A DNA stretch of 64,000 nucleotides from Methylotenera oryzisoli. Lineage in GTDB: Bacteria > Pseudomonadota > Gammaproteobacteria > Burkholderiales > Methylophilaceae. The notes below the pieces were generated by a model. That model worked only from the letters and a program-made list of their open reading frames with translations. It did not search any database and was not told where the DNA came from. Location of the stretch: positions 87,305 to 151,304 of the forward strand of contig CAMDXI010000001.1 of NCBI GenBank assembly GCA_945878695.1, given 5' to 3'. This document shows, piece after piece, positions 9,057 through 19,280 of this stretch; within the stretch, counting starts at the first letter, position 1, and every line of letters starts with the position of its first letter. Both the position numbers and the translations under genes were made by a program.

Positions 9057-10373
9057 ATGCACATGAACCCAGCACCAGCAGAATTTAAAACCAGGCGGCA
9101 AACACTGCTCAGCGCCATGGGTGAAGGCGTCGCCATCATTCCAACCGCTGCCGAAGCCATACGCAATCGCGATAGCCACTACCCGTATCGCTTTGATAGC
9201 TCGTTTTATTATTTAACCGGCTTCAAAGAACCGGAAGCAGTATTGGTCTTGGTGGCAGGCGATCAGCCTAAGTCCATCTTATTTTGCCGAGATAAAGACC
9301 CGGAGCGTGAAATTTGGGATGGCTTTCGTTATGGCCCTGCTGCGGCTTGCGAGCAGTTTGGCTTTGATGAGGCCTACAGCATGGATGAGCTGGACGCCAA
9401 ATTACTAGTCCTGTTAGCCAACCAGCCTAAGGTGTATTTTAGCCTAGGTGTCAGCGCGCTATGGGATGCCAAACTCACGGCCTGCTTGAACCATTTAAGC
9501 ACCCAAGGCCGAAGTGGCGTGAGCGTGCCGGACGCCGTCTGCGACCCGCGCAAACTCATCGATGCCATGCGGCTTTATAAATCCCCGTTTGAACAAGCCA
9601 TCATGCAGCAATCGGCCAATATAGCGGCAACGGCGCATAACCGCGCCATGCAGTTCCTTAAGCCAGGTATGATGGAATACCAGTTGGAAGCGGAATTTTT
9701 ACACGAATTTTACCGCCAAGGGGCGCAGGCACCTGCTTACACCAGCATCGTGGCGGGCGGTGCAAACGCCTGTACCTTACATTACAACGCCAATAACGCG
9801 CCATTGCGTGACGGCGACTTGGTGTTAATTGATGCCGGTTGTGAGTTAGACGGCTACGCTACCGACATCAGTCGTACTTTCCCGGTCAATGGTCGATTCA
9901 GTGGGCCACAAAGAGACCTCTATGAATTGGTCTTGGCGGCGCAAACAGCCGCCATCGCCCAAGTGGCGCCAGGAAACGAATGGGATGCTGCCCACCAAGC
10001 CGCCTTGGCGGTATTGGTGCAAGGGTTTATTGATTTGAAACTGTGTCAGGGTAGCCCGCAAGCGGTGCTTGAAAGTGGCGACTACCGTCGCTTTTACATG
10101 CATCGAACCGGCCATTGGTTGGGCTTGGATGTCCACGATGTGGGGGACTACAAAGACCGCGACCAGCAATGGCTGCGCTTAGCCCCAGGCATGACCCTAA
10201 CCGTTGAGCCGGGCTGTTACATCCGCCCTGCGGCCAACGTGCCTGAGCATTTTTGGAATACTGGCATACGCATAGAGGACGACGTCTTGGTCACGGCAAC
10301 AGCTTGCGATGTGTTGACGGCCAAGGCCATTAAAACAGTGGCCGACATAGAGGCGTTGATGCAGACCTCATGA
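9057..10373 (+). CDS. pepP: Xaa-Pro aminopeptidase (aminopeptidase P)
   Basis: Removes N-terminal residues that precede proline. The 438 residues have an N-terminal AMP_N domain (SHYPYRFDSSFYYLTGF near 40-56) and a C-terminal pita-bread M24 domain with the dinuclear metal ligands: DAGCELDGYATDISRTF (two Asp), HRTGHWLGLDVHD (His), and the Glu residues in VEPGCY and GIRIEDD. The order pepP-ubiH-second hydroxylase matches E. coli. It begins 15 bases after murU and its TGA stop overlaps the ubiH start (ATGA). A second ATG two codons in is an equally possible start. Confidence 0.96.
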   Translation: MHMNPAPAEFKTRRQTLLSAMGEGVAIIPTAAEAIRNRDSHYPYRFDSSFYYLTGFKEPEAVLVLVAGDQPKSILFCRDKDPEREIWDGFRYGPAAACEQFGFDEAYSMDELDAKLLVLLANQPKVYFSLGVSALWDAKLTACLNHLSTQGRSGVSVPDAVCDPRKLIDAMRLYKSPFEQAIMQQSANIAATAHNRAMQFLKPGMMEYQLEAEFLHEFYRQGAQAPAYTSIVAGGANACTLHYNANNAPLRDGDLVLIDAGCELDGYATDISRTFPVNGRFSGPQRDLYELVLAAQTAAIAQVAPGNEWDAAHQAALAVLVQGFIDLKLCQGSPQAVLESGDYRRFYMHRTGHWLGLDVHDVGDYKDRDQQWLRLAPGMTLTVEPGCYIRPAANVPEHFWNTGIRIEDDVLVTATACDVLTAKAIKTVADIEALMQTS

Positions 10374-11530
10374 CGGCGCCCATCGTTATCGTTGGTGGTG
10401 GGCCGGTAGGCGCCACCTTGGCCTTGTTGCTAGCGCAGCAGGGTCAGTCCGTTAGCGTCCTAGAAGCGCGTAAACAAAGCGATGCCTACCAAGAAAGCCG
10501 TGCCTTGGCCTTGTCTTTTGGCAGCCGTCGCATATTGGAAAAGCTAGGCATATGGACCGCGCTGGCCCCTTTGGCCACCGCCATCAACAGCATACACGTG
10601 TCACAAAAAGGCAGCTTAGGCCGTTCATGGCTGCATGCCACTGACTTGCAGCAAGAAGCCTTGGGTTACGTGCTGTCCTACGGCGATTTAAGCCGCGCCT
10701 TAAATGAAGCGATGAGTCAGCAGCCCTTAGTGCATTGTTTGTTTGAAGCCCATGCAGAGCAGATAGTGCACTGTGCGCAAGATGCCAGCGTTAGCTACAC
10801 GCATCAAGGGCAAAGCCTGCATGTCAGCAGTCCCTTGGTGGTGTTGGCCGATGGTGGGCGTAGCCTAGGCGAGATTGATGGGCTCACTAAGGAGACCAAA
10901 GAGTACGGCCATGACGCCTTGATCAGCAAGGTGGAAGCCGAGTTGCCAAACGGTAACGTCGCTTACGAGCGCTTTACCGAGCATGGCCCCTTGGCCTTGC
11001 TGCCCAATGGGCCCACGGCTTTTTCCCTGGTTTGGACCGGCAAAGCCGATTACGTGGCGCAGTTGATGACGCTGTCTGACGAGGATTTTTTAAGGCAATT
11101 TCATTTGCAGTTTGGCGACCGAGTAGGGCAGTTCTTAAAAGTAGGCAAGCGCCTGCGCTTTCCATTAAAACTGGCGCAATTAAAAGCCAAGGACGTGGCG
11201 CACTTGGTCGTGATAGGCAATGCTGCGCAGACCATGCACCCGGTCGCCGGACAGGGCTTCAATGTTGGTTTGCGCGATGCCGTCTCGCTGGCTACCAGCA
11301 TACAAGCTTGTCCCTCGACAACCCTAGGCGATGCCAGCATGCTGCAGGCCTACCATGGCAGTCGCCAAAACGATAGCAAGCGCGGCTTATTGTTTACCGA
11401 CTTTTTGGTCAACGTGTTTTCCAACGACTTGTTGGGTTTGCCTGCCATCAGAAGCACCGGTTTGGCTTTGTTTGATGTGATCAAGCCAATAAAACGGCAT
11501 TTGATACAAAAAATGAGTTTTGGTAAATGA
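10370..11530 (+). CDS. ubiH: UbiH-type FAD-dependent hydroxylase
   Basis: Flavin monooxygenase of ubiquinone biosynthesis that hydroxylates the quinone ring at one of three positions. The 386 residues have an FAD Rossmann motif at the N-terminus (VIVGGGPVGATLALLLA, residues 5-21), the middle DG motif (LADGGRS), and the C-terminal GNAAQTMHPVAGQGFNVGLR that binds the flavin ribityl chain. It overlaps pepP and the next hydroxylase by four bases each (ATGA), indicating translational coupling. UbiH is the best name because of position after pepP, but positional specificity cannot be read from sequence alone. Confidence 0.88.
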   Translation: MTAPIVIVGGGPVGATLALLLAQQGQSVSVLEARKQSDAYQESRALALSFGSRRILEKLGIWTALAPLATAINSIHVSQKGSLGRSWLHATDLQQEALGYVLSYGDLSRALNEAMSQQPLVHCLFEAHAEQIVHCAQDASVSYTHQGQSLHVSSPLVVLADGGRSLGEIDGLTKETKEYGHDALISKVEAELPNGNVAYERFTEHGPLALLPNGPTAFSLVWTGKADYVAQLMTLSDEDFLRQFHLQFGDRVGQFLKVGKRLRFPLKLAQLKAKDVAHLVVIGNAAQTMHPVAGQGFNVGLRDAVSLATSIQACPSTTLGDASMLQAYHGSRQNDSKRGLLFTDFLVNVFSNDLLGLPAIRSTGLALFDVIKPIKRHLIQKMSFGK

Positions 11531-12786
11531 CCATAGCTCAGACCATAGCCCAGACCACGGCGCCTAGCGCAGACCATGCGGCATCACTAAGAGTGGACGT
11601 GACGGTAGTGGGCGCCGGCTTGGTCGGCTTAGCCGCCGCCTTGGCCTGCCATGAGGCGGGTTATAGCGTGGCCCTGTTGGACAGCGGCCCAGGGCTAACT
11701 CAGTCCCAGCTTAATGCCGATGCCAATAGTCTATGTAATGCTCATAGCCAGTGGGATGCCAGAATTTATGCCATCAGCCCAAATAATGCCAAGTGGTTGG
11801 CCGAGTTAGGGGCGTGGCCCTTGCTAGATAAAGCCCGTTTAGGTCAAATTAATGCCATGCAAATTTTTGCGGACGGTGTGCCCATGAGCTTGGACGCTGA
11901 GGACGAATCTGCTGATTGCCTAGCTTACGTACTGGAATCGCGGGCCTTGGCACAAGCCTTGCATGAACGCGTCAGCATGACTGGCATGCCTGTCCTATTT
12001 AATCATGGCTGTGTTGCGTTTGACAGCACCACCACCACCTTGCATCTGGCCGATAAGCGCACGATACAAAGCAGCTTGGTGATCGCAGCCGATGGCAGTC
12101 AATCTTGGCTGCGCCAGCAATTGGGCATTACCGTGCAAAAAAAGTCCTATGCGCAGCTTGGCATAGTGGCCAATTTTAGCGTGGCGCAGGACCATGCGCA
12201 CGTCGCTAGACAATGGTTTACTAGCCAACGTCAGGACGGCGGCACGATACTGGCGTGGCTGCCCTTATCCAACAACACCGTGTCCATCGTCTGGTCGGTG
12301 CCATTGGCTTATGCAGATGAATTGTTAGCTTTGAGCCTGAGCGCCTTTACTCAGGCGGTGATGCAAGCCGGTGACCAGGCTTTGGGTGACATGCAGTTGC
12401 TCAGTTCGCCAGTGGCGTTTCCTTTAAGCCGGCAAACGTGTGAGCGCACCGTTCAAGACGGCGTGGTATTGGTAGGCGATGCCGCCCATCAAATTCACCC
12501 CATGGCAGGCCAAGGCGTTAATTTGGGTTTCAGAGACGTGATCGATTTGTTAGCCAGTTGGCAGGCAAAAAATAGCTATCAAAGCCTTGCCGACAGTCGG
12601 CTGTTAAAAGCCTATACTAGGCGTAGAAAAGCCGATGTGCTCAGCATGCAGTTGCTTACTGACGGGCTTTTTCAGGTTTTTGCCAGTGCTAATCCAGTAC
12701 TTAACAGCATTAGAAATGCCGCGTGGCGGGTGGCCAATCAAGGCCTCATTAAGAAAACCTTGCTGGCCTTTGCGCTAAAGCTTTAA
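11527..12786 (+). CDS. UbiH/UbiI/UbiF-family FAD-dependent hydroxylase
   Basis: Second flavin monooxygenase of the ubiquinone hydroxylase family (419 residues). It shows the FAD motif VVGAGLVGLAAALACHEAG near residues 28-46, an internal DG motif (IAADGSQSWLR) and the C-terminal GDAAHQIHPMAGQGVNLGFRD. About 25 residues precede the usual N-terminus. Its position after ubiH parallels ubiI in E. coli, and with UbiH it would cover two of the ring hydroxylations in a regiospecificity that differs between proteobacterial lineages. Whether it acts as UbiI, UbiF or a broader UbiM-like enzyme cannot be decided here. Confidence 0.85.
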   Translation: MTIAQTIAQTTAPSADHAASLRVDVTVVGAGLVGLAAALACHEAGYSVALLDSGPGLTQSQLNADANSLCNAHSQWDARIYAISPNNAKWLAELGAWPLLDKARLGQINAMQIFADGVPMSLDAEDESADCLAYVLESRALAQALHERVSMTGMPVLFNHGCVAFDSTTTTLHLADKRTIQSSLVIAADGSQSWLRQQLGITVQKKSYAQLGIVANFSVAQDHAHVARQWFTSQRQDGGTILAWLPLSNNTVSIVWSVPLAYADELLALSLSAFTQAVMQAGDQALGDMQLLSSPVAFPLSRQTCERTVQDGVVLVGDAAHQIHPMAGQGVNLGFRDVIDLLASWQAKNSYQSLADSRLLKAYTRRRKADVLSMQLLTDGLFQVFASANPVLNSIRNAAWRVANQGLIKKTLLAFALKL

Positions 12787-12833
12787 GGTTTGGGTTAAGC
12801 CTAGCCTGCCTCACCATTTAATTTAGGAAAACT

Positions 12834-13553
12834 ATGATCAAACAGTTAGTGGCTTATGCCGTTTTAAGCAGCCTCAGTGTTGCCGCCATGGCCGACGAAG
12901 CCAGCCTTAAAAAAGCCGTGGAAGCTGCCTACCCAAAATTTAAAGTAGAAAGCGTCAGCAAAACGCCTTACCCGGGTTTGTATGAAGTGTTCATGGCGGG
13001 TCAAATTATCTACACCGATGAAAAAATGAGCTTCTTGATTGCCGAAGGGCGTTTGGTCGACCCTAAATCCAAAAAAGATTTGACCGCGGAGCGCATGGAC
13101 GAGCTGACAAAGATAGACTTCGCCAAACTGCCTTTGGATCAAGCCATTAAGGTGGTGAAGGGTAACGGCAGCCGCAAGTTGGTGGTGTTCTCCGATGTGG
13201 ATTGCCCGTATTGCAAGCGCTTGGAGCAAAATGAGCTAAGCAACATTACGGACGTCACTGTCTATACTTTTCTCTACCCCATCGTGCAACTGCACCCGGA
13301 TGCCGCGGCTAAGTCTAAAGCCATCTGGTGTGCCAGCAATCGGGTGAAAGCATGGGACGACTGGATCATGCGCAATCAACTGCCTAAAAATGCCGTCAAT
13401 TGCGATGTGCCTTTAGAGAAGGTCGGGGATTTGGCGAAATCATTGGATATTACCAGCACGCCTACCTTGATTTTTGCCGATGGCAAGCGCATGTTAGGCG
13501 CGCAGCCGTATAAGGAAATTGAGCGGGCCTTGCAGGCGGCTGCTAGGAAATAA
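12834..13553 (+). CDS. dsbC: Thiol:disulfide interchange protein DsbC
   Basis: Periplasmic disulfide isomerase/reductase that repairs wrong disulfides. The 239 residues include a signal peptide (about 1-20, ending AAMA), an N-terminal dimerisation domain, and a thioredoxin-fold domain with the active-site CPYC at residues 124-127 and the cis-proline segment TSTPTLIF. Two further cysteines (AIWCASN and VNCDVP) match the structural disulfide of DsbC. AGGAAAA precedes the ATG. It follows the ubiquinone hydroxylases by 47 bases and may share their transcript. LptD in this window is a natural disulfide client. Confidence 0.95.
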   Translation: MIKQLVAYAVLSSLSVAAMADEASLKKAVEAAYPKFKVESVSKTPYPGLYEVFMAGQIIYTDEKMSFLIAEGRLVDPKSKKDLTAERMDELTKIDFAKLPLDQAIKVVKGNGSRKLVVFSDVDCPYCKRLEQNELSNITDVTVYTFLYPIVQLHPDAAAKSKAIWCASNRVKAWDDWIMRNQLPKNAVNCDVPLEKVGDLAKSLDITSTPTLIFADGKRMLGAQPYKEIERALQAAARK

Positions 13554-13603
13554 ACCATGAGCGCCTGGCTGTGACTTAAAGCCTAGGCTATTTAGCCTGG
13601 TTT

Positions 13604-14821
13604 CTAAACCACGGCGCCCATTTTAAATATGGGCATGTACATGGCGATCACCAGGCCGCCTATCAGCACCCCAAGCACCACCATGATGACTGGCTCCATT
13701 AAGCTCGCTAGTGCAGCCACCGCGTCGTCTACTTCGGCTTCAAAAAAGTCGGCTGCTTTGCTCAACATGGCATCCAAGGCCCCGGACTCCTCGCCTATGG
13801 CAGTCATTTGCAAGACCATGCTAGGGAAGACTTGGGTGTTTTGCATGGCCACGGTGAGGCTAGTGCCGGTGCTGATTTCACGTTGGATGGCCTTGGTGGC
13901 GGTAAGGTATGCGTGGTTGCCTGCTGCCCCGCCAACCGAGTCTAAGGCTTCTACCAGTGGCACGCCAGCAGCAAACATGGTGGACAAGGTTCGTGCCCAG
14001 CGGGCTATAGTGGCTTTGCGCACCAGTGGACCGAATACTGGAATCTGCAAGATCAATCTGTCCATGCTGGCTTGCATCTTGAGCGAGCGTTTCCAAGTGT
14101 AAAAGAAAAACCAGAGTCCGCCGCCAATGACGCCGAATATGGCCCACCACCAGGCGACAAAGGCATCGGATATGGCCATCACCACCAAGGTTGGCAGCGG
14201 CAAGTCGGCGCCAAAGCCGTCAAACAGAGTTTTAAACGCGGGGATAACAAAAATCATGATGACACTGACTATGATGAAAGCCACCGCCACGATGGCTGCT
14301 GGGTAAACCAATGCCGATTTTATTTTGGCTTTAATCGCCAGGATTTTTTCTTTGTAGGTGGCCAACCTGTCTAGCAAGGTGTCCAGAATACCGGCTTGCT
14401 CACCGGCAGCAATCAGATTGCAAAACAAGGCATCAAAATGCAATGGGTATTTGCGAAACGCCGCACTCAGGCTGCTGCCCGTTTCCACGTCGGCTTTGAT
14501 GTCCATGAGTAATTTAGCCACGGCCGCGTTGCTGTGGCCTTTGCCGACTATGTCAAAACATTGCAACAGCGGCACGCCGGCTTTCATCATGGTGGCTAGT
14601 TGGCGGGTAAACAGCGTGATGTCTTTTTCGCTGACCGATCCCTTGCTGGCAAAGCTACTGACTTTCTTGATTTTGCTGACCGTTACGCCTTGCCGGCGTA
14701 AGCTGGCTTTGACGTAAGCGTCGCCGACCGCACGCATCTCGCCTTTAAGAATTTCGCCTTTTTTATCCTTACCCTCCCACGCATACAGCGCGTCTTTTTT
14801 TTGTGCGCTAGTGAGGGCCAT
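13604..14821 (-). CDS. pilC: Type IV pilus inner membrane platform protein PilC
   Basis: PilC is the polytopic platform on which the PilB and PilT ATPases act to add or remove pilins. The 405 residues contain two copies of the T2SSF domain (about 70-195 and 270-395), each with the GEQAG/GEESG motif (IAAGEQAGILD and TAIGEESGALD), and three membrane segments. It lies 14 bases after the broken pilB on the same strand. The expected third member, the prepilin peptidase pilD, is not adjacent. The reading frame is intact. Confidence 0.96.
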   Translation of the reverse strand: MALTSAQKKDALYAWEGKDKKGEILKGEMRAVGDAYVKASLRRQGVTVSKIKKVSSFASKGSVSEKDITLFTRQLATMMKAGVPLLQCFDIVGKGHSNAAVAKLLMDIKADVETGSSLSAAFRKYPLHFDALFCNLIAAGEQAGILDTLLDRLATYKEKILAIKAKIKSALVYPAAIVAVAFIIVSVIMIFVIPAFKTLFDGFGADLPLPTLVVMAISDAFVAWWWAIFGVIGGGLWFFFYTWKRSLKMQASMDRLILQIPVFGPLVRKATIARWARTLSTMFAAGVPLVEALDSVGGAAGNHAYLTATKAIQREISTGTSLTVAMQNTQVFPSMVLQMTAIGEESGALDAMLSKAADFFEAEVDDAVAALASLMEPVIMVVLGVLIGGLVIAMYMPIFKMGAVV

Positions 14822-14835
14822 GTGGGCTATGCCTA

Positions 14836-16556
14836 TTATTCATTGGTGCAGCTTTCAATTTCTGCGATAGAGGTTAGGCCTTGCTTCACTTTTTCTAAAC
14901 CGGCTAGGCGTAAATCCTTCACGCCTTCCATTTTGGCTTGGTCGGCAATGTCGTGCACTGTGCCGTTATTCATAATGAGGCGACTGATGGCATCGCTGAT
15001 GGGCATGACTTGATAAATGCCGACGCGGCCTTTGTAGCCGTCATTGCAATGCGGGCAGCCGCCTGCTTTAGGACCATACAACTGCCAACTGCCATCTAAG
15101 TCTTGCTCGCTAAAACCCAGGCCCAGTAGGGCTTGCTTAGGCACGTCCATGGGTACTTTGCAGCTAGGGCAAAGCCGGCGAGCTAAGCGTTGCGCCGTAA
15201 TCAGCGAGACCGCAGCGGCGATATTAAATGGCGCCACGCCCATATTAAGCAAGCGCGTTAAGGTCGATGGCGCATCGTTGGTGTGCAGGGTGGAGAGCAC
15301 CATGTGGCCGGTGGAAGCGGCTTTGATGGCCATGTCGGCGGTTTCTAAATCACGAATTTCGCCTATCATGATGATGTCGGGGTCTTGCCGTAAAAACGAT
15401 TTTAAGGCGGCAGCAAAAGTGAGCCCTTGTTTGTCGTTTACATTGACTTGGTTAATGCCTGCCAGTGGAATTTCGCAAGGATCCTCTGCCGTGGCAATGT
15501 TCACGCCGGGGTTGTTGAGTATGTTTAGGCAACTGTACAGCGACACGGTCTTGCCCGAGCCGGTGGGGCCGGTGACCAATACCAGGCCATAAGGACGGTG
15601 TATGGCGTGCAGTAGGGCGGCTTTTTGCTCGGGCTCGTAGCCTAAGGCATCGATGCCTAGGCTGGCACTGGCCGGGTCTAGAATACGTAAAACAATTTTT
15701 TCGCCATGTATCATGGGCAAGGTGCTGACCCGGAAATCGATGTGGCGGGTTTTAGACAGAACCAGCTTCATGCGACCGTCTTGTGGAATGCGTTTTTCCG
15801 AGATGTCCATATTGGAAATCACTTTGATGCGCGAAGCCAATTTTTCTTTGATGGCCAGTGGTGGCTGATTGATTTCTCTTAGGATGCCGTCTACTCGGTA
15901 GCGTACCCGATAAAATTTTTCGTAAGGCTCAAAATGCAAATCGGATGCGCCCATGTTTATGGCATCTAGCAGCATTTTATTTAAAAATTTAACCACCGGG
16001 GCATCGTCAATTTCTTGGGCCAGCGGCTCGGTTTTGTCGTTTAAGCCATCCGGTTCAATACGCCGAATGCATCGTCTGTCAAATCAAAAGACTGCATGCT
16101 GGTGTCGCTTCTTTCCACCAATTTGGCTATCCACTGACCCAGTTTGTCGTCTTCCACTACCACCGGTGACAAGCTCATGCCCATTAAAAATTGCACGCTA
16201 TCTAACGCATGCAAATTAGTGGGGTCGGAGACGGCGACAAACAGCACATTGTTGCGCACTTGCAACCCCATGACGCGGTGCACTTGCATCAAATTTGGGT
16301 CAATTTGCTTAGTCGGTAATTGCGCCTCATCAAAGGCATCTAAATTCAAATAGGGTAAGCCAAAGGCCTGAGCGGAGGTTTTCGCAATGACTTGCGGGTT
16401 TAACTTTTTGCTTAATATCAGTTGGGTGATGAAGGGGTTTTTTGCCGCATTGGCTTGCGTTTGTATGGCTTGTGCTTCTTCTTCGCTAAGCAATTTTTCT
16501 TGTATTAGCGATCGGGCTAGCCCACTCAGTTTGATTGGTGGAGGTGCAGTGGCCAT
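14836..16556 (-). pseudogene. pilB: Type IV pilus assembly ATPase PilB, frameshifted
   Basis: PilB is the hexameric extension motor of type IV pili. Two adjacent frames supply it: codons from 16556 give a 171-residue N-terminal MshEN-type domain ending at a TAA at 16041-16043, and the frame running to 14836 gives the ATPase core. The core has Walker A GPTGSGKT, intact Walker B IGEIRD, and zinc cysteines CPSC and CPHC. The span is 1721 bases, so one extra base gives exactly 573 residues. The frames overlap only at 16041-16086, and adding one C at the CC there restores the family sequence (VLNPDGLND). Either a real inactivating deletion or a sequence error. Confidence 0.88.
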
Positions 16557-16657
16557 ATGATTAGCAGCGCTTAAGGGGTTGGATTAGTAAACAGCAGACT
16601 AGCCATTGTAAACCAAAGCGCAATAAACCGGCCGCTTTGCTGGTTTTTAGCCGCGAG

Positions 16658-16684
16658 GCAAGGTCTTGCGCGGCAAGACCTTGC
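16658..16684. other. Perfect 12-base-pair stem-loop downstream of icd
   Basis: Arms GCAAGGTCTTGC (16658-16669) and GCAAGACCTTGC (16673-16684) pair perfectly around a three-base loop, 9 bases after the icd stop codon. No U-tract follows on either strand, so it is more likely an mRNA 3'-end stabiliser or weak/factor-dependent terminator than a classical intrinsic terminator. Confidence 0.65.
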
Positions 16685-16693
16685 TGTGTTGCA

Positions 16694-17950
16694 TTACATA
16701 TTGGCAATAATTTCATTGGCGAATTGGGCTGTGCCTACTTGGCTTGCGCCTTGCATTTCGCTGGCAAAATCGCCGGTCACGCGCTTGGCTAAGATGGCTT
16801 TGGCTACGCCTTGTAAGACCAAATCCGCCGCCTCTGTCCAGCCTAAATGGCGCAACATCATTTCGGCAGAAAGAATGATGGAACTGGGGTTGGCTAAGTC
16901 TTTACCGGCAATTTTTGGTGCCGTGCCGTGTGTGGCTTCAAACATGGCAACGGTATCGCTTAGGTTGGCGCCTGGGGCAATGCCTATGCCGCCCACTTGG
17001 GCTGCCAATGCGTCACTCATGTAGTCGCCATTTAAATTAAGGGTGGCCACCACGTCGTAGTCTTGCGGGTGCAATAAAATTTCTTGCAAGAAGGCATCGG
17101 CGATGCAGTCTTTAATGATCATGCCATTAGGCAATTTGCACCATGGGCCGCCGTCTATTTCGACTGCGCCAAATTCTTGTTTAGCCACTTCGTAGCCCCA
17201 GTCACGGAATCCACCCTCGGTGAATTTCATGATGTTGCCTTTATGGGCGATGGTCACCGAGCGCCTGTTGTTGTCTATGGCGTATTGTATGGCTTTACGA
17301 ACCAAGCGTTTGCTGCCATCTATGGACACCGGTTTGATGCCTATAGCGGAGGAGGCAGGGAAGCGAATTTTTTTACGCATGCCCATGTCGCTGATAAATT
17401 CTATGACTTTTTTGGCTTCGTCTGTGCCTGCTGCCCATTCTATGCCGGCATAAATGTCTTCTGTGTTTTCACGGAAAATGACCATGTCGGTTTTTTCTGG
17501 GTGCTTAACTGGGCTGGGCACGCCAGTGAAATATTGCACCGGGCGTAAGCAGACGTATAGGTCTAATTCTTGGCGTAGCGATACATTCAAGGAACGGATG
17601 CCGCCGCCAACTGGCGTGGTCAATGGGCCTTTAATTGATACCACGTAGTCACGGACGGCTGCCATGGTTTCAGCCGGCAACCATTCGTTCTCACCGTAAA
17701 CTTTGGTGGCTTTTTCCCCGGCATAGACTTCCATCCAAGCTATTTTTTTGCTGCCTTGGTATGCTTTATTGACCGCGGCATCAACCACTTTAATCATGGG
17801 TGGCGTGATGTCGGCGCCTATGCCATCGCCCTCAATAAATGGGATAATAGGCTGCTTGGGTACCTGCAGTGAGTTGTCGGCATTAACGGTTATTTTTTCA
17901 CCGTATGCAGGCTTGATAATTTTGCCAGTGGCGCTGTTTTTTGCAGTCAT
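16694..17950 (-). CDS. icd: Isocitrate dehydrogenase (NADP-dependent)
   Basis: TCA cycle enzyme converting isocitrate to 2-oxoglutarate with NADPH formation. The 418 residues match the homodimeric E. coli-type enzyme. The substrate-binding serine segment [17 protein letters not shown] is present, as are [11 protein letters not shown], the catalytic-region NIMKFTEG, and the cofactor segment [12 protein letters not shown]. It is divergent from rluE with a gap of 41 bases, the same neighbour as in E. coli. A strong hairpin follows the stop codon. Confidence 0.97.
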   Translation of the reverse strand: MTAKNSATGKIIKPAYGEKITVNADNSLQVPKQPIIPFIEGDGIGADITPPMIKVVDAAVNKAYQGSKKIAWMEVYAGEKATKVYGENEWLPAETMAAVRDYVVSIKGPLTTPVGGGIRSLNVSLRQELDLYVCLRPVQYFTGVPSPVKHPEKTDMVIFRENTEDIYAGIEWAAGTDEAKKVIEFISDMGMRKKIRFPASSAIGIKPVSIDGSKRLVRKAIQYAIDNNRRSVTIAHKGNIMKFTEGGFRDWGYEVAKQEFGAVEIDGGPWCKLPNGMIIKDCIADAFLQEILLHPQDYDVVATLNLNGDYMSDALAAQVGGIGIAPGANLSDTVAMFEATHGTAPKIAGKDLANPSSIILSAEMMLRHLGWTEAADLVLQGVAKAILAKRVTGDFASEMQGASQVGTAQFANEIIANM

Positions 17951-17991
17951 ATTTTTCCCTAAGCTGATGATTTTAATGGTGTAAGTATTGA

Positions 17992-18528
17992 ATGATAATT
18001 TTATTTAACAAACCGTTTAACGTAGTGTGCCAATTTAGTCCGCACGAAAAGCACCTTACGTTAAAAGACTTTATTGCTATACCCCAGGTGTACGCGGCAG
18101 GTCGTTTGGATACCGATAGCGAAGGTTTACTTATTCTAACCGATGATGGAATGTTGCAACACCGTTTGAGCGACCCTAAACACAAAGAAATTAAAACCTA
18201 TTGGGTGCAAGTCGAGGGTCAGCCTAGTGAGGATGATTTAGCGCCATTAAGGCGGGGGGTGGCCTTGTCGGATTTCGTTACCCAGGCTGCGGCCGTGCGC
18301 ATCATCGATACGCCCACACTGCTGTGGCCAAGAACACCGCCCATACGCGAGCGCAAAGCCATTCCCACCACTTGGCTGGAAATAAAAATCAGTGAGGGTA
18401 AAAATCGCCAAGTCAGGCGCATGACCGCACACATCGGCTTTCCTACCTTGCGTTTAATACGCTATGCCATTGGCGCTTACACCTTAGATGGCATGGCAAA
18501 CGGCGAGTATAAAGTGGTGGGCGCATGA
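17992..18528 (+). CDS. rluE: 23S rRNA pseudouridine synthase (RluE type)
   Basis: Converts a uridine of 23S rRNA (position 2457 in E. coli) to pseudouridine. The 178 residues are a compact RsuA/RluE enzyme without an S4 domain. The catalytic aspartate is D40 in [11 protein letters not shown] (residues 37-47), and the C-terminal [21 protein letters not shown] is the typical RNA-binding/active-site block. Divergence from icd agrees with the E. coli arrangement. Its stop codon overlaps the start of the amidotransferase gene by four bases. Confidence 0.93.
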   Translation: MIILFNKPFNVVCQFSPHEKHLTLKDFIAIPQVYAAGRLDTDSEGLLILTDDGMLQHRLSDPKHKEIKTYWVQVEGQPSEDDLAPLRRGVALSDFVTQAAAVRIIDTPTLLWPRTPPIRERKAIPTTWLEIKISEGKNRQVRRMTAHIGFPTLRLIRYAIGAYTLDGMANGEYKVVGA

Positions 18529-19229
18529 AGCCGGTCGCCATTTTTAGAAATGTAGCGCACGAAGGGCCGGGGTTTTTGGCTACTTTTTTAAATGAAAACG
18601 GCATCCCTAGTGTCTTGTTTGATACCAGTGATATGGCTAGCTTGCCAGCTAACATAGCCGACTACAGTGGTTTGGTTTTAATGGGCGGCCCCATGAGCGT
18701 TAACGATAAATTGCCATGGATAGACGCCGTGTTGGTCCTCATTAAGCAAGCCATGGCGATGGATCTGCCGCTGTTAGGGCATTGCTTGGGCGGGCAGTTG
18801 ATGGCCAAAGCGTGTGGGGCGCAGGTCAGCAAAAATCCGCAAAAAGAAATAGGCTGGGCCGCCGTCACGGTGGCGGATAACCCGCTAGCCAAGCATTGGT
18901 TGGCTGACATCGAGCAGTTTAATGGCTTCCATTGGCACGGCGAAACCTTTGATTTGCCTGCAGGCGCTACGCACTTGTTGGCCAGTGAGCATTGTCAACA
19001 TCAAGCGTATGCGATGGGCAAGCATTTGGCCTTGCAATGCCACATCGAAATGACGCCAGACATGATAAAAAATTGGTGCGAGGAAGGGCGGCAAGAATTG
19101 CTCGAGGCCAGTGCCAGTCCGGCTGTGCAACAAGCCGATGACATGCAAATTAATTTGCCTTTGCATTGTTTTTTCTTGCAGAAAGTGGCCAGGCAGCTTT
19201 ATGGGCAGTGGATTAAGGGCTTGCTGTAA
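18525..19229 (+). CDS. Class I glutamine amidotransferase-like protein
   Basis: A 234-residue stand-alone GATase1-fold protein. The triad is visible: Cys87 in [12 protein letters not shown], and His173 and Glu175 in QCHIEMTP; an oxyanion-region MGGPMSVND lies near residue 53. Such proteins hydrolyse glutamine or gamma-glutamyl compounds, and many are annotated only as GMP synthase-like. It overlaps rluE by four bases (ATGA) and is followed by aroC, so co-expression with rluE is likely although no pathway link is evident. Substrate not determinable. Confidence 0.85.
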   Translation: MKPVAIFRNVAHEGPGFLATFLNENGIPSVLFDTSDMASLPANIADYSGLVLMGGPMSVNDKLPWIDAVLVLIKQAMAMDLPLLGHCLGGQLMAKACGAQVSKNPQKEIGWAAVTVADNPLAKHWLADIEQFNGFHWHGETFDLPAGATHLLASEHCQHQAYAMGKHLALQCHIEMTPDMIKNWCEEGRQELLEASASPAVQQADDMQINLPLHCFFLQKVARQLYGQWIKGLL

Positions 19230-19280
19230 TGTGCATCGGCAGTATGTTAAAATCGAACAAACTTTTAAGAGAAATCCATT

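Noticed and set aside
15044..15592. 182-codon plus-strand open frame opposite pilB
   Set aside because: Antisense shadow of the conserved ATPase core; composition follows the opposite strand's codons.
16041..16086. Programmed -1 ribosomal frameshift joining the two pilB frames
   Set aside because: No X XXY YYZ slippery heptamer in the right phase and no downstream stem or pseudoknot seen in the overlap; simple base loss explains it better.
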